Assembly (NCBI GenBank): GCA_012728295.1
Contig: JAAYFJ010000054.1
Coordinates: forward strand, 1 to 39,123
Source: Tissierellia bacterium
GTDB lineage: Bacteria > Bacillota > Clostridia > Tissierellales > Peptoniphilaceae
Direction: 5' to 3'
Length of the DNA: 39,123 nt
Shown: piece by piece, positions 15,872-24,167 of the stretch
Layout: each line of letters starts with the position of its first letter
Numbering within the stretch: the stretch's first letter is position 1
The notes under the pieces: model-generated
The model's database searches: none
The model's input: only the letters and a program-made list of their open reading frames with translations
What the model was told of the DNA's origin: nothing
Made by a program: the position numbers and the translations under genes

Positions 15872-18800
15872 TACAATAGACAAAAATATCTGTCTCCAAG
15901 CTGGAGCGGGTACAGGAAAAACATATGTTTTAAGTAATAGATTTTTGTCCATATTGGAAAAGGGGAACTTGCCATTGGGTAATGAAGTACCTTCAATATT
16001 GTCTATTACATTTACTAACAAAGCAGCTGATGAGATGAAAGAGAAGATAACAAGCCTAATAAAGGAAAAAAGAGATGAAAATCAAGGGAAATGGGGTGGA
16101 TATGTTGATCAGATGCATAAGTGTAGCATTAACACTATTCACGGATTTTGCAATGAAATAATCTCAAAATATGGAATGTATATTGGATTGGATCCTACAT
16201 TTACTTTGGCAGAGACCTGGGAAAGTGAAGAGCTATTAGACAAAGCGGTTAACAACACTTGGATAAAGCACGGGTATTTGTTCAAAGAGTGGGTTCCTAA
16301 AATGGGCATAACGGGAATAGATAGGTGGAGAAGTTTATTAAAAGAGACCTTTGTTTCTGTTTATCGTCAAGCTGCTGAAAATGGACCGTCGCTATTGACA
16401 AAGACAAAGAATAATTGGGAAGAATTCGTTCCATCATTAGCTGAAATTAAGGAGTTATTAGATACTATAGGTAATAATGCTAGCAAAAGCAGCAAATGGA
16501 ATAATGTACTTAATCATGATTTATTCAAATTGTTGAAATCTGGCGAAATAACAGATAGTCAAATTTCTAAATTATTAACACTTATTGTAGAAAATACAGG
16601 TAAAATTAAAAAGTGCCAACTAGAAATAGATGCTCTTATGGATATAGCAAATAAAGGGTTAATGACTTGTGAAAAAGAACACGAGATAGATTATGAACAA
16701 ATAGTCTTGCTCCTAGAAGAAGTTGACGGAGAATATAAAAGGCTTAAATCGGAATTGAATCTACTGGATTTTGATGATTTAGAAAATGCAGGCTTGCAGC
16801 TATTAAACCATGATGAAGTGAGAAAATATATACAAAGAGACTATAGTTATGTAATGGTTGATGAATGCCAGGATACCAACAAACGACAAAGAATGATAAT
16901 TGAAAAAATATGTACAGAGAAATCCTCGTTAGATAGAGAAAATCTATTTGTGGTAGGGGATCCAAAACAGAGTATCTATAAGTTCAGAGGTGCTGATTTA
17001 GATGAATTTTATAAACTCAGAGAGCTAATAGAAAACTCTGGGGGTTTGGTACTTACCATGACTAAGAGCTATCGTTTCGGAGAGTCGGTTACAGAGTATG
17101 TAAATACAGTTTTTGATTCCATATGGGAAGATGAATACGATTGCTTAATCTCTATGCAACCTGAGCTTTCAAAAGATAATATGCAGATAATTAAGGTGCC
17201 GAATGGAAAAATAGCGACACGTTTTGATTATGTGGCGCATCATATGCTTAAACTCCATGAGCAAGGTGCTAAATGGGATGAGATGGCCATATTATTAAGG
17301 GCTAATGGGCATTCCTTAAAGTACGAGAAAACGCTGAGAAATTGGGGGATTCCATGTATTAATGAAGGTGGAGATGATCTATTTTCAAGACAAGAGATAA
17401 TAGATATTGGACTGCTAATAAGAACAATAGTTTCATTTGAAGACAAGATTGCAGTTGCCGGGTTAATGAGAGGCCCGATTGGAGGATTAGAAGATAGAGT
17501 TGTGGTGAGTTGGTTGTTTGAAAACAAAGAACCCACAGACGAAGTGCAGCTTTTCCTACTAAAAGATTTATTAAATGCAATAGAAGAGATTAAAGAAATA
17601 GGAAAAGATCAGGGGATTTCAAAAGCAGTTGACTTTGCATATGATAGATTGGGTATATTAGAGTTATGGGCGTACCAAGATAATATTAAAGCTGTCACCA
17701 ATTTAAACAAATTAAAGTCTTTGATATTAGAATGGGAAAGCGAGAAGCACTTGACTTGGGAAAGTTTAAGTTCGCTGTTCATTGCTCTAAGGTCAAAAGG
17801 TATAGAAGAAGGCGATGTTCATTTGCCAGGAGAAGGCGCAGTTTCAATTATGACTATACACAAAGCTAAGGGATTGGAGTTTGATTATGTGTATTTGCCA
17901 GATCTTCACAGATTATCTAACAATCAATCGCCTGTTTGGATATACAATAAGCACAAAGGCCTTGCAATAAAGAGAAAAATGCTTTCCCCATATTACAACA
18001 TGGTAAAAGATTGGAACCAGAGAGAAGAGTTGGATGAAGAGCTAAGAGTTCTCTATGTAGCTATGACCAGAGCTAAAAAAAGATTGATATTAGGAACTGT
18101 AATGGAGGATGATAAAGTAAGCGGAACTCTATTGAAGCTAATTGAGTCTGACTTGCCAGAGGATATTGTAGAAAAACCGATAACGATTGAAGTAAATAAT
18201 ATATCTGTTGAGAAAAGCAATCCTATTGAAGTGACGAAAAAAATATGGGAACCTCAAGAATTAAAGAGAGTTCAAAGCATAACTGCGTACCAGGTATTTA
18301 GAGCGTGCCCTAGGAGATACTTTCACCGATATATTAACAATACACCAGAAGAGAGTAGTACAAGCCAAGGTACTGGACATGGAGCGGCATTAGGGTTATT
18401 GGTACATGATTTTGCTCAAAATTATAATGATGGTGATGATATTGATACTGTGTTGCGAACCATAGCTTCAAAACATGAAATAGATATGGAATCTGGAATA
18501 GCTAAAAAAGGGTTAAAGATGGCGAATGCGTTGATTAAATTGCTAGAACCTTATGAAATCCTGAGTAGAGAGCGAAGTTTTTCTCTAATTCGAGGAGATG
18601 AAAAGGTTATAGGAACCGTTGATTTAGTTGCTATCGGGCCTAAAGGTTTGACTGTTATGGACTATAAAACCAATTATTTCAGTTCTTTGAAAGAGAAGAG
18701 CGATTTAATAGATTATTATTCCCATCAATTATATTTTTATGCCTATGCTATAGGAGTGAAAGATGCTAATTTGCAACTGATGTTTCTAAATGATGAAACA

Positions 18801-18959
18801 ATTGTAGATGTACCATTTAATGAAACGATATTGAATGATTTTCTTGTAAAATGGGATGATTATGTAAATGCAACCAGCAATTGCAATGAAGTCGATGATT
18901 TTGAAAAAAATTGCGAGAGTTCATATTGCCCATATGCGTATATTTGTAACGGAGAATGA
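15840..18959 (+). CDS. addA: AddA-like UvrD helicase with C-terminal Fe-S PD-(D/E)XK nuclease
   Basis: A superfamily 1A helicase: Walker A AGAGTGKT (about 20-27), ITFTNKAADEMKEKI, Walker B VDECQDTN (about 340), GDPKQSIYKFRGA, TIHKAKGLEFD and VAMTRAKKRL. A RecB-type nuclease follows, with YQVFRACPRRY, GTVDLVAI and VMDYKT (about 940). The protein ends in C-x4-C-x5-C (CESSYCPYAYIC), which with the earlier Cys forms a Fe-S staple pattern, a feature I know from AddB rather than AddA. Start chosen at ATG 15840 with GAGGGGG 8 bases upstream; the frame is open further upstream, inside the preceding gene. At about 1040 residues it is shorter than Bacillus AddA. Probable role: end resection for recombination. 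Confidence 0.85.
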   Translation: MEMDPQRMAIDTIDKNICLQAGAGTGKTYVLSNRFLSILEKGNLPLGNEVPSILSITFTNKAADEMKEKITSLIKEKRDENQGKWGGYVDQMHKCSINTIHGFCNEIISKYGMYIGLDPTFTLAETWESEELLDKAVNNTWIKHGYLFKEWVPKMGITGIDRWRSLLKETFVSVYRQAAENGPSLLTKTKNNWEEFVPSLAEIKELLDTIGNNASKSSKWNNVLNHDLFKLLKSGEITDSQISKLLTLIVENTGKIKKCQLEIDALMDIANKGLMTCEKEHEIDYEQIVLLLEEVDGEYKRLKSELNLLDFDDLENAGLQLLNHDEVRKYIQRDYSYVMVDECQDTNKRQRMIIEKICTEKSSLDRENLFVVGDPKQSIYKFRGADLDEFYKLRELIENSGGLVLTMTKSYRFGESVTEYVNTVFDSIWEDEYDCLISMQPELSKDNMQIIKVPNGKIATRFDYVAHHMLKLHEQGAKWDEMAILLRANGHSLKYEKTLRNWGIPCINEGGDDLFSRQEIIDIGLLIRTIVSFEDKIAVAGLMRGPIGGLEDRVVVSWLFENKEPTDEVQLFLLKDLLNAIEEIKEIGKDQGISKAVDFAYDRLGILELWAYQDNIKAVTNLNKLKSLILEWESEKHLTWESLSSLFIALRSKGIEEGDVHLPGEGAVSIMTIHKAKGLEFDYVYLPDLHRLSNNQSPVWIYNKHKGLAIKRKMLSPYYNMVKDWNQREELDEELRVLYVAMTRAKKRLILGTVMEDDKVSGTLLKLIESDLPEDIVEKPITIEVNNISVEKSNPIEVTKKIWEPQELKRVQSITAYQVFRACPRRYFHRYINNTPEESSTSQGTGHGAALGLLVHDFAQNYNDGDDIDTVLRTIASKHEIDMESGIAKKGLKMANALIKLLEPYEILSRERSFSLIRGDEKVIGTVDLVAIGPKGLTVMDYKTNYFSSLKEKSDLIDYYSHQLYFYAYAIGVKDANLQLMFLNDETIVDVPFNETILNDFLVKWDDYVNATSNCNEVDDFEKNCESSYCPYAYICNGE

Positions 18960-18960
18960 C

Positions 18961-20676
18961 ATGATAAAAAGATTTTTTGAGTACTATAAGCCACATAAAA
19001 TATGGTTAGCAATAGATCTGGGATTTTCTTTATTTATTTCAGTATTCAACTTGCTATTTCCAATATTTACCAGAAATATGCTTTATAACTACATCCCTAA
19101 CAATAGGATGGACTTATTACTAAAGTGGTCTATTATTATGGTAGCACTGTTTATTGTGCAGTATATTAGCACATATATTGTTAATTACTATGGTCATGGA
19201 CTAGGTGTGAAAATTGAGCAAGATATGAGACGAGATTTATTTGCTCATTTACAAACTCTATCATTTAGCTATTATGATAGGAATCGTACAGGTCATATAA
19301 TGAGCAGAATGGTAAATGACCTAAGAGATATCGGAGAACTTGCTCATCATGGACCCGAAAATATTTTTATTTCAGCCGTAATGATAGTAGGTTCATTTAT
19401 TATGCTACTTACCATAGATTACAGATTGACTTTCATATTGTTTTCTTTTGTCCCATTTATGATTGCCTTTGTACTCAATAGAAGAAAGGCGATGGAGAAA
19501 GCATTTCAAAATGTCAGGAGTAAAATAGCCGATGTTAATGCGCAAATTGAAAACAGCATATCTGGTATTAGGGTATCAAAGTCATTTTCCAATGAAGACT
19601 ATGAGTTGGAAAAGTTTCAGATTGGAAATGAAAAATATTCCATGTTTAGAAATATAGCATATAAAGTAATGGCTGAATATGCAGCAGGTATGGGAATGAT
19701 TCAGTCGTTTTTAAACCTATTGATTTTGTTCATTGGCGGATATTTTGTATTTAGAGATATGATGACAATGGCAGATTTAATTGTGTTTATCTTGTATATT
19801 AACTTTTTTATGATGCCTATTAGAAGGTTAACAGATTTTGCTCAGCAATACGAAGATGGTATGGCTGGGTTCGTAAGGTTCATTGAAGTAATGGACATCA
19901 AACCAGAAATAGTTGATGCTTCCAATGCGAAAGACATAAATAATATTAGAGGAGCAATTAAATACGATAATGTAAGCTTTGCCTATGATGACAATAAAGT
20001 TGTATTAAAAGGAATAAACTTAGATATTCCTGCAGGCAAGACAGTTGCAGTAGTTGGCCCATCAGGAGCTGGAAAGACAACTCTTTGCCATTTGTTACCG
20101 CGGTTTTATGATGTAACCGAAGGCAATATCACTATTGATGGAGTAGATATTAGAGAAATAAAGATAGAGTCTCTTAGAAAGAATATCGGTGTAGTTCAGC
20201 AGGATGTGTTCCTCTTTACAGGTACAATAAAGGATAATATATTATACGGAAGGCCAGATGCTAGTCACGAAGAAGTTGTTAAAGCATCGATAATGGCTAA
20301 TGTTCACGAATTTATTAACGATTTACCAGACGGGTACGATAGTTATATTGGTGAAAAAGGGCTTCTCTTATCAGGGGGACAAAAGCAGAGAATTGCACTG
20401 GCTAGGATTTTTCTAAAAGCTCCGCCGATATTAATTCTGGATGAAGCAACTTCCGCTTTAGACAATGAAACTGAAAAAATCATTCAAGAATCATTAAACA
20501 ATCTATTTGAGGGAAGAACTAATCTTGTAATCGCCCATAGACTTTCGACAATAAAAAATGCTGATGAAATAATTGTACTAACTGAAGACGGAATAGCAGA
20601 GCAGGGCAACCATGAACAGTTGATGGGAAATGACAAAATATATGCAAGACTGTACAAACTACAATTGTTTGAATAA
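18961..20676 (+). CDS. ABC exporter, fused membrane and ATPase domains
   Basis: A 571-residue half-transporter of the MsbA/LmrA type. About six membrane helices occupy residues 14-310 (first ones IWLAIDLGFSLFISVFNLLF and IIMVALFIVQYI). The ATPase domain has Walker A GPSGAGKTT (near 366), Q-loop VVQQDVFLFTG, signature LLSGGQKQRIALARI, Walker B ILILDEATSALD and the switch His in VIAHRLST. The start is ATG 18961, one base after the preceding stop, with CGGAG upstream; the open frame before it belongs to the end of the helicase gene. All catalytic elements are canonical. The substrate is unknown. It closes the seven-gene run; I see no clear terminator after it. Confidence 0.93.
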   Translation: MIKRFFEYYKPHKIWLAIDLGFSLFISVFNLLFPIFTRNMLYNYIPNNRMDLLLKWSIIMVALFIVQYISTYIVNYYGHGLGVKIEQDMRRDLFAHLQTLSFSYYDRNRTGHIMSRMVNDLRDIGELAHHGPENIFISAVMIVGSFIMLLTIDYRLTFILFSFVPFMIAFVLNRRKAMEKAFQNVRSKIADVNAQIENSISGIRVSKSFSNEDYELEKFQIGNEKYSMFRNIAYKVMAEYAAGMGMIQSFLNLLILFIGGYFVFRDMMTMADLIVFILYINFFMMPIRRLTDFAQQYEDGMAGFVRFIEVMDIKPEIVDASNAKDINNIRGAIKYDNVSFAYDDNKVVLKGINLDIPAGKTVAVVGPSGAGKTTLCHLLPRFYDVTEGNITIDGVDIREIKIESLRKNIGVVQQDVFLFTGTIKDNILYGRPDASHEEVVKASIMANVHEFINDLPDGYDSYIGEKGLLLSGGQKQRIALARIFLKAPPILILDEATSALDNETEKIIQESLNNLFEGRTNLVIAHRLSTIKNADEIIVLTEDGIAEQGNHEQLMGNDKIYARLYKLQLFE

Positions 20677-20765
20677 TAAAATGTAAACATGTTGTCACCA
20701 ATAGATATGAATAATAATGTATGATACAATAAAGGAGAATTATTAGAAAAATAATTGGTGAAAAT

Positions 20766-21611
20766 ATGAATAAAAAGAAAAAAATAAAAAAGAAATATAT
20801 AGTTCGTCGTTGGATTTTTATGATGGTTGTAGTGGCTGCAACCATATTTTTGCTGTCGCTTTTTATTAACGATTTTAAAGGTACAAGTAACAAAACTGCT
20901 GATCAGGGCTTCAATAAATGGATAGTGACCAACAAAGAAAAAATTTATGAAGCCAAAGAAAAACAGATAAAAATAGAAGAAGAAAAAAAACAGCAGGCCG
21001 AAAAAATGCCAGCAGGAGAGAAAAAAAGAGTATTCTTAACTTTTGATGATGGTCCTAATGATAGTATTACGCCTAAAGTTCTTGATATTTTGGACAAATA
21101 TGGTGTAAAAGCAACTTTTTTTGTAGTAGGGAAAAAAGTAGAACAATATCCTGGGGTGCTAAAGACTATCCACGAGAAGGGGCATTCAATTGGTAACCAC
21201 ACATTTACCCATGATTATGATAAAATATATAAAGGTGTAGATGCTTTTATGGAAGACTTTAGTAGGGCTGAAAAAACCATCAAAAATACTTTAGGCGAAG
21301 ATTTTCATTCAGATTTAGTAAGGTTCCCAGGTGGTTCTTTTGAGGAAAAAAAGCAGCCTATTGCTGCCCATCTAAATAGCTTAGGATACCACTACTTCGA
21401 TTGGAATGCAATTAATGGAGACGGCGAAAGTAGTAAGTATACAGCAGATTTTATGGTAAACAAATTTATAGAAACTGCAAAAGGAAAACAGACAATAACC
21501 GCATTATTCCACGATAGTGAGCCTAAGCAAAACTCAGTGGACTCTTTACCTGCGATTATTGAATGGTTGCAATCCGAAGGATATGAATTTTTAACACTGG
21601 ATCAGAGATAG
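20766..21611 (+). CDS. Membrane-anchored polysaccharide deacetylase (NodB domain)
   Basis: A very basic N-terminus (KKKKIKKK) precedes one membrane helix (about 18-37), then a charged coiled stretch (about 55-82) and a NodB-type carbohydrate esterase 4 domain. Metal and catalytic motifs are TFDDGPN (about 91) and the histidines in GNHTFTHDY (about 142-148); RFPGG and DWNAINGD are further family motifs, and FHD carries the C-terminal His. It probably deacetylates peptidoglycan or another wall glycan outside the membrane. It stops 9 bases before the response regulator and so likely belongs to the same operon. The upstream 89 bases hold TTGTCA (20692-20697) and several AT-rich -10-like hexamers, none ideal. 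Confidence 0.92.
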   Translation: MNKKKKIKKKYIVRRWIFMMVVVAATIFLLSLFINDFKGTSNKTADQGFNKWIVTNKEKIYEAKEKQIKIEEEKKQQAEKMPAGEKKRVFLTFDDGPNDSITPKVLDILDKYGVKATFFVVGKKVEQYPGVLKTIHEKGHSIGNHTFTHDYDKIYKGVDAFMEDFSRAEKTIKNTLGEDFHSDLVRFPGGSFEEKKQPIAAHLNSLGYHYFDWNAINGDGESSKYTADFMVNKFIETAKGKQTITALFHDSEPKQNSVDSLPAIIEWLQSEGYEFLTLDQR

Positions 21612-21620
21612 GGAGATATT

Positions 21621-22313
21621 ATGAAACCTAAAATTCTTTTAGTTGAAGATGAAGATGCTATTAGAAAGTTCGTGAAAATAAATATAGAGAGAGCTGGGAT
21701 GGATGTTTGGGAAGCGGCAAACGGAGAAGATGGAGTTAGGCTTGCTAGATTGCATCGTCCGGATGTAGTAGTATTGGATGTTATGATGCCTGTCATGGAT
21801 GGGATTGAAGCCTGTGGCATATTGAGGAAGGAATTCCCGGAAATGGGTATAATATTTTTAACAGCAAAGACACAGGATATCGACAAAATTAGTGGTTTGG
21901 AGATGGGGTCGGATGATTATTTGACAAAACCTTTTAATCCTACGGAATTAATATTAAGAATAAAATCTCTGTTAAGAAGGGTCAATAGAGAAGAAAAGGG
22001 AGATAATAATATATTAGAATATGGTCCCTTTAAAATAGACACTTATTCTAGGAGATTCTTAAAAGATGATATGGAAATAGAACTGACGCCCACAGAATTT
22101 GCAATTATTAGTATTTTTATGAAATCACCAGGAAAGGCTCTGACGCGAGATGAAATATTAAATCTTGCTTGGGGCTGTGATTTCATTGGTGATTCAAAGA
22201 TTGTAGATGTAAATATAAGAAGACTAAGACATAAGATTGAAGATGATTCTAGAAATCCTGATTATATACAAACTGTTTGGGGGATGGGTTATAGATGGGG
22301 AGATGCCAAATAG
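21621..22313 (+). CDS. OmpR/PhoB-family response regulator
   Basis: The receiver domain (1 to about 120) has the acidic pocket EDED, the phosphoacceptor Asp53 in VLDVMMP, the switch Thr in FLTAK and Lys in LTKPFNP. The C-terminal winged helix (about 135-228) shows LTPTEFAII, SRDE-type TRDEILNLAWG, VDVNIRRLRHKI and the YIQTVWGMGYRW wing. The length of 230 is standard. All key residues are intact even though the adjacent kinase gene is interrupted. The gene lies 9 bases after the deacetylase and 16 before the kinase. Confidence 0.95.
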   Translation: MKPKILLVEDEDAIRKFVKINIERAGMDVWEAANGEDGVRLARLHRPDVVVLDVMMPVMDGIEACGILRKEFPEMGIIFLTAKTQDIDKISGLEMGSDDYLTKPFNPTELILRIKSLLRRVNREEKGDNNILEYGPFKIDTYSRRFLKDDMEIELTPTEFAIISIFMKSPGKALTRDEILNLAWGCDFIGDSKIVDVNIRRLRHKIEDDSRNPDYIQTVWGMGYRWGDAK

Positions 22314-22329
22314 CCACTGAGGTGAGGGT

Positions 22330-23304
22330 TTGAAAAACAGCATAAGCAAACGTTTAATGGGTAATTTCGTTTTAATTATTGTGTTAACGGTGCTATTTTT
22401 GGAGCTTGCTTTGCTCAGGGGAATAAAACATTACCTTTACCAAAATGTGGAAGACTTGTTGACCAGTAAAATTGAAATCACTACTGACTTCTACCAGAGA
22501 TATTTCTCCTCATATTCACTAGAGGATTTACTGGTAGATGATGTTGATGTGCTTTGGAGACAAGTGGATTCGCAAGTGCAGATATTGAATCTTAATAAAG
22601 AGATAATAATGGATAGTATAGGATATTTTTCAAGCACTCCCGTGAACACTCCTGATGTTACGAAAGCTATATTAGGTGAGGAAGGTTCTTGGGTTGGATT
22701 TGCAGAGTATTCAAAAGATAGGCTAATGGCAGTGTCTAGGCCTCTTTATAGCGATGGTAAAATAATAGGAATTATTAGAGTTATTGGCTCACTACAAGAA
22801 ACTGATGCGGACCTTAGAAGAATGGGATGGGTATTTGCATGGGTTGGTGTTTTTGTAATGGGTCTTGCTCTATTTTTTGAAAGATTATTGGCAAAGACCA
22901 TCGTTGATCCTATTAGAAGCTTGACGGCAGTGGCCGAATTAATGGGAGATTTAAGACTTCAAGTTAGAAGCGATATCAATCAGTCTGATGAAATAGGAAA
23001 GCTAGCTCATACGTTGAACTTAATGGCCGATGAGATTCTTAAGAGGGAACAGATTAAAAATGATTTTATTACATCCGTATCCCATGAGTTAAGAACTCCT
23101 CTAACAAGCATTAAAGGATGGGCTATTACCCTTGAAAGTTGTGGAGAGGGAGAGGAAGAGCTCATAAGCGAAGGACTGGGAATTATTGAACACGAAGCTG
23201 ATAGATTGACGAAAATGGTAGAAGAACTGTTGGACTTCTCTAGATTTATTTCGGGTAGAATAGCATTGGAGAAAAAGGAATTTTCTTTGGAGTATTTGTT
23301 GTAG
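22330..23304 (+). CDS. Sensor histidine kinase, N-terminal part ending at an in-frame TAG
   Basis: It contains everything up to the dimerisation domain: first membrane helix (about 11-30), an extracellular sensor of about 130 residues, second helix (about 174-193), a HAMP linker (about 195-250), and the HisKA H-box SVSHELRTPLTS with phosphoacceptor His252. It begins with TTG, supported by GAGGTGAGG just upstream. The reading frame stops at TAG 23302-23304, after EYLL, and the same frame continues directly into a normal HATPase domain (next entry). On its own the product could dimerise and be phosphorylated but could not bind ATP. Either a nonsense mutation has broken the gene or the codon is read through. 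Confidence 0.85.
   Translation: MKNSISKRLMGNFVLIIVLTVLFLELALLRGIKHYLYQNVEDLLTSKIEITTDFYQRYFSSYSLEDLLVDDVDVLWRQVDSQVQILNLNKEIIMDSIGYFSSTPVNTPDVTKAILGEEGSWVGFAEYSKDRLMAVSRPLYSDGKIIGIIRVIGSLQETDADLRRMGWVFAWVGVFVMGLALFFERLLAKTIVDPIRSLTAVAELMGDLRLQVRSDINQSDEIGKLAHTLNLMADEILKREQIKNDFITSVSHELRTPLTSIKGWAITLESCGEGEEELISEGLGIIEHEADRLTKMVEELLDFSRFISGRIALEKKEFSLEYLL
23302..23304 (+). other. In-frame TAG splitting the histidine kinase
   Basis: TAG lies in frame between EYLL and NTYRQM, at the junction of HisKA and HATPase domains. No insertion or deletion is needed to join the halves. One base change (for example from CAG, AAG or GAG) would restore a sense codon. Confidence 0.85.
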
Positions 23305-23319
23305 AACACATATAGGCAA

Positions 23320-23730
23320 ATGTTGCCTAGGGCTAATAATGAGCATATTACATTTAAATTAAGTGTGGACAAAGATTTGGGAAAATATATTGGAGACGAA
23401 AATAGGATTAGACAAGTATTAATTAACTTAATTGATAATAGTATTAAGTTCACACCTAAAGGTGGTAATATTTATTTGAGAGGATATAGAGAAGAAGATT
23501 TCATCATATTAGAGGTTGAAGATAATGGAAAAGGCATCGATGTCGATGATTTGCCCCATGTTAAAGAAAAGTTTTATAAAGGCAAACACGCAGGATCTAA
23601 AACGGGTATTGGTCTTTCCGTTTCTGATGAAATCATTAAACTACATGGTGGAAAATTAAATGTAGAAAGTGAAGTAGATAATTTTACTATAATAAAAGCT
23701 ACGCTCCCGGTTCAGGAGGAAGATATATGA
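23320..23730 (+). CDS. Sensor histidine kinase, C-terminal ATPase part after the in-frame TAG
   Basis: The segment is in the same frame as the upstream kinase fragment. It has the HATPase_c N-box (VLINLIDNSIKFTP), G1 (VEDNGKGI), and G2 (KTGIGLSV) boxes and ends in a VDNFTIIKATLP strand, all normal. The first available ATG is at 23320, five codons after the TAG, with only a weak AGG at 23314-23316 three bases before it. Independent translation would need reinitiation. The four-base overlap (ATGA) with the following lipoprotein is preserved. Most simply this is the 3' half of one kinase gene spanning 22330-23730. Confidence 0.83.
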   Translation: MLPRANNEHITFKLSVDKDLGKYIGDENRIRQVLINLIDNSIKFTPKGGNIYLRGYREEDFIILEVEDNGKGIDVDDLPHVKEKFYKGKHAGSKTGIGLSVSDEIIKLHGGKLNVESEVDNFTIIKATLPVQEEDI

Positions 23731-24158
23731 AAAGAATAGCGATATTTTTCATCTGTCTGTTGCTAGTAGGATGTAGCAAAAAGCCAATAAATACTGCTGG
23801 ATTAGTAGTACCTGAGAATGAAAAGCTTCCTATTGAAGGGAAGTGGGAAGTGGTAGACTACTTAGGTGAGGGATATTCAAATAGGGTGTTGGAAGATTAT
23901 CGGTTAAACATTGGAGACACTGTGTTATTTCACAGAGATGGAGCTATTATTGGCAATAGATATGTGCTAGGTCCGAAATTTAGATTAAGAAATATACCCA
24001 GTAAGGATTATTTGTTCAAGACTTATAGAACAGAATTATTGTCTGGTTTTTCATATAAAGAAAATATTGTGGTAATTAATATTATTAAAAACGAAGATAA
24101 TTTTGCTGAATTGCTTCTACTAGAAGAAAATATGATTGTTCTGGCGGTAGAAAAATGA
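23727..24158 (+). CDS. Lipoprotein of the two-component operon, N-terminal part ending at TGA
   Basis: A lipoprotein signal peptide (MKRIAIFFICLLLVGC, lipobox LVGC with Cys16) is followed by a beta-rich region with IEGKWEVVDY, reminiscent of lipocalin-like domains, and no other recognisable motif. It begins by ATGA overlap with the kinase gene. It ends at TGA 24156-24158, after which the same frame continues (FYL, then MEKV...) for a further 343 residues with no ribosome binding site. I infer the two parts are one gene of about 490 codons. Function unknown; the place in the operon suggests an extracytoplasmic protein regulated by, or acting with, the two-component system. Confidence 0.78.
   Translation: MKRIAIFFICLLLVGCSKKPINTAGLVVPENEKLPIEGKWEVVDYLGEGYSNRVLEDYRLNIGDTVLFHRDGAIIGNRYVLGPKFRLRNIPSKDYLFKTYRTELLSGFSYKENIVVINIIKNEDNFAELLLLEENMIVLAVEK
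24156..24158 (+). other. In-frame TGA probably splitting the operon lipoprotein
   Basis: The upstream lipoprotein frame and the downstream 343-codon frame are the same; only TGA and three codons (TTT TAT TTA) separate them. A single change such as GGA to TGA would explain the break. Confidence 0.6.
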
Positions 24159-24167
24159 TTTTATTTA

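Noticed and set aside
20484-20893. Minus-strand frames across the exporter/deacetylase junction
   Set aside because: Antisense shadows of two well-supported genes, with phenylalanine/isoleucine-rich translations from AT-rich DNA.
23302-23304. TAG as a pyrrolysine codon
   Set aside because: Pyrrolysine is not expected in a histidine kinase linker; nothing in the window supports pyl machinery. It remains checkable genome-wide.
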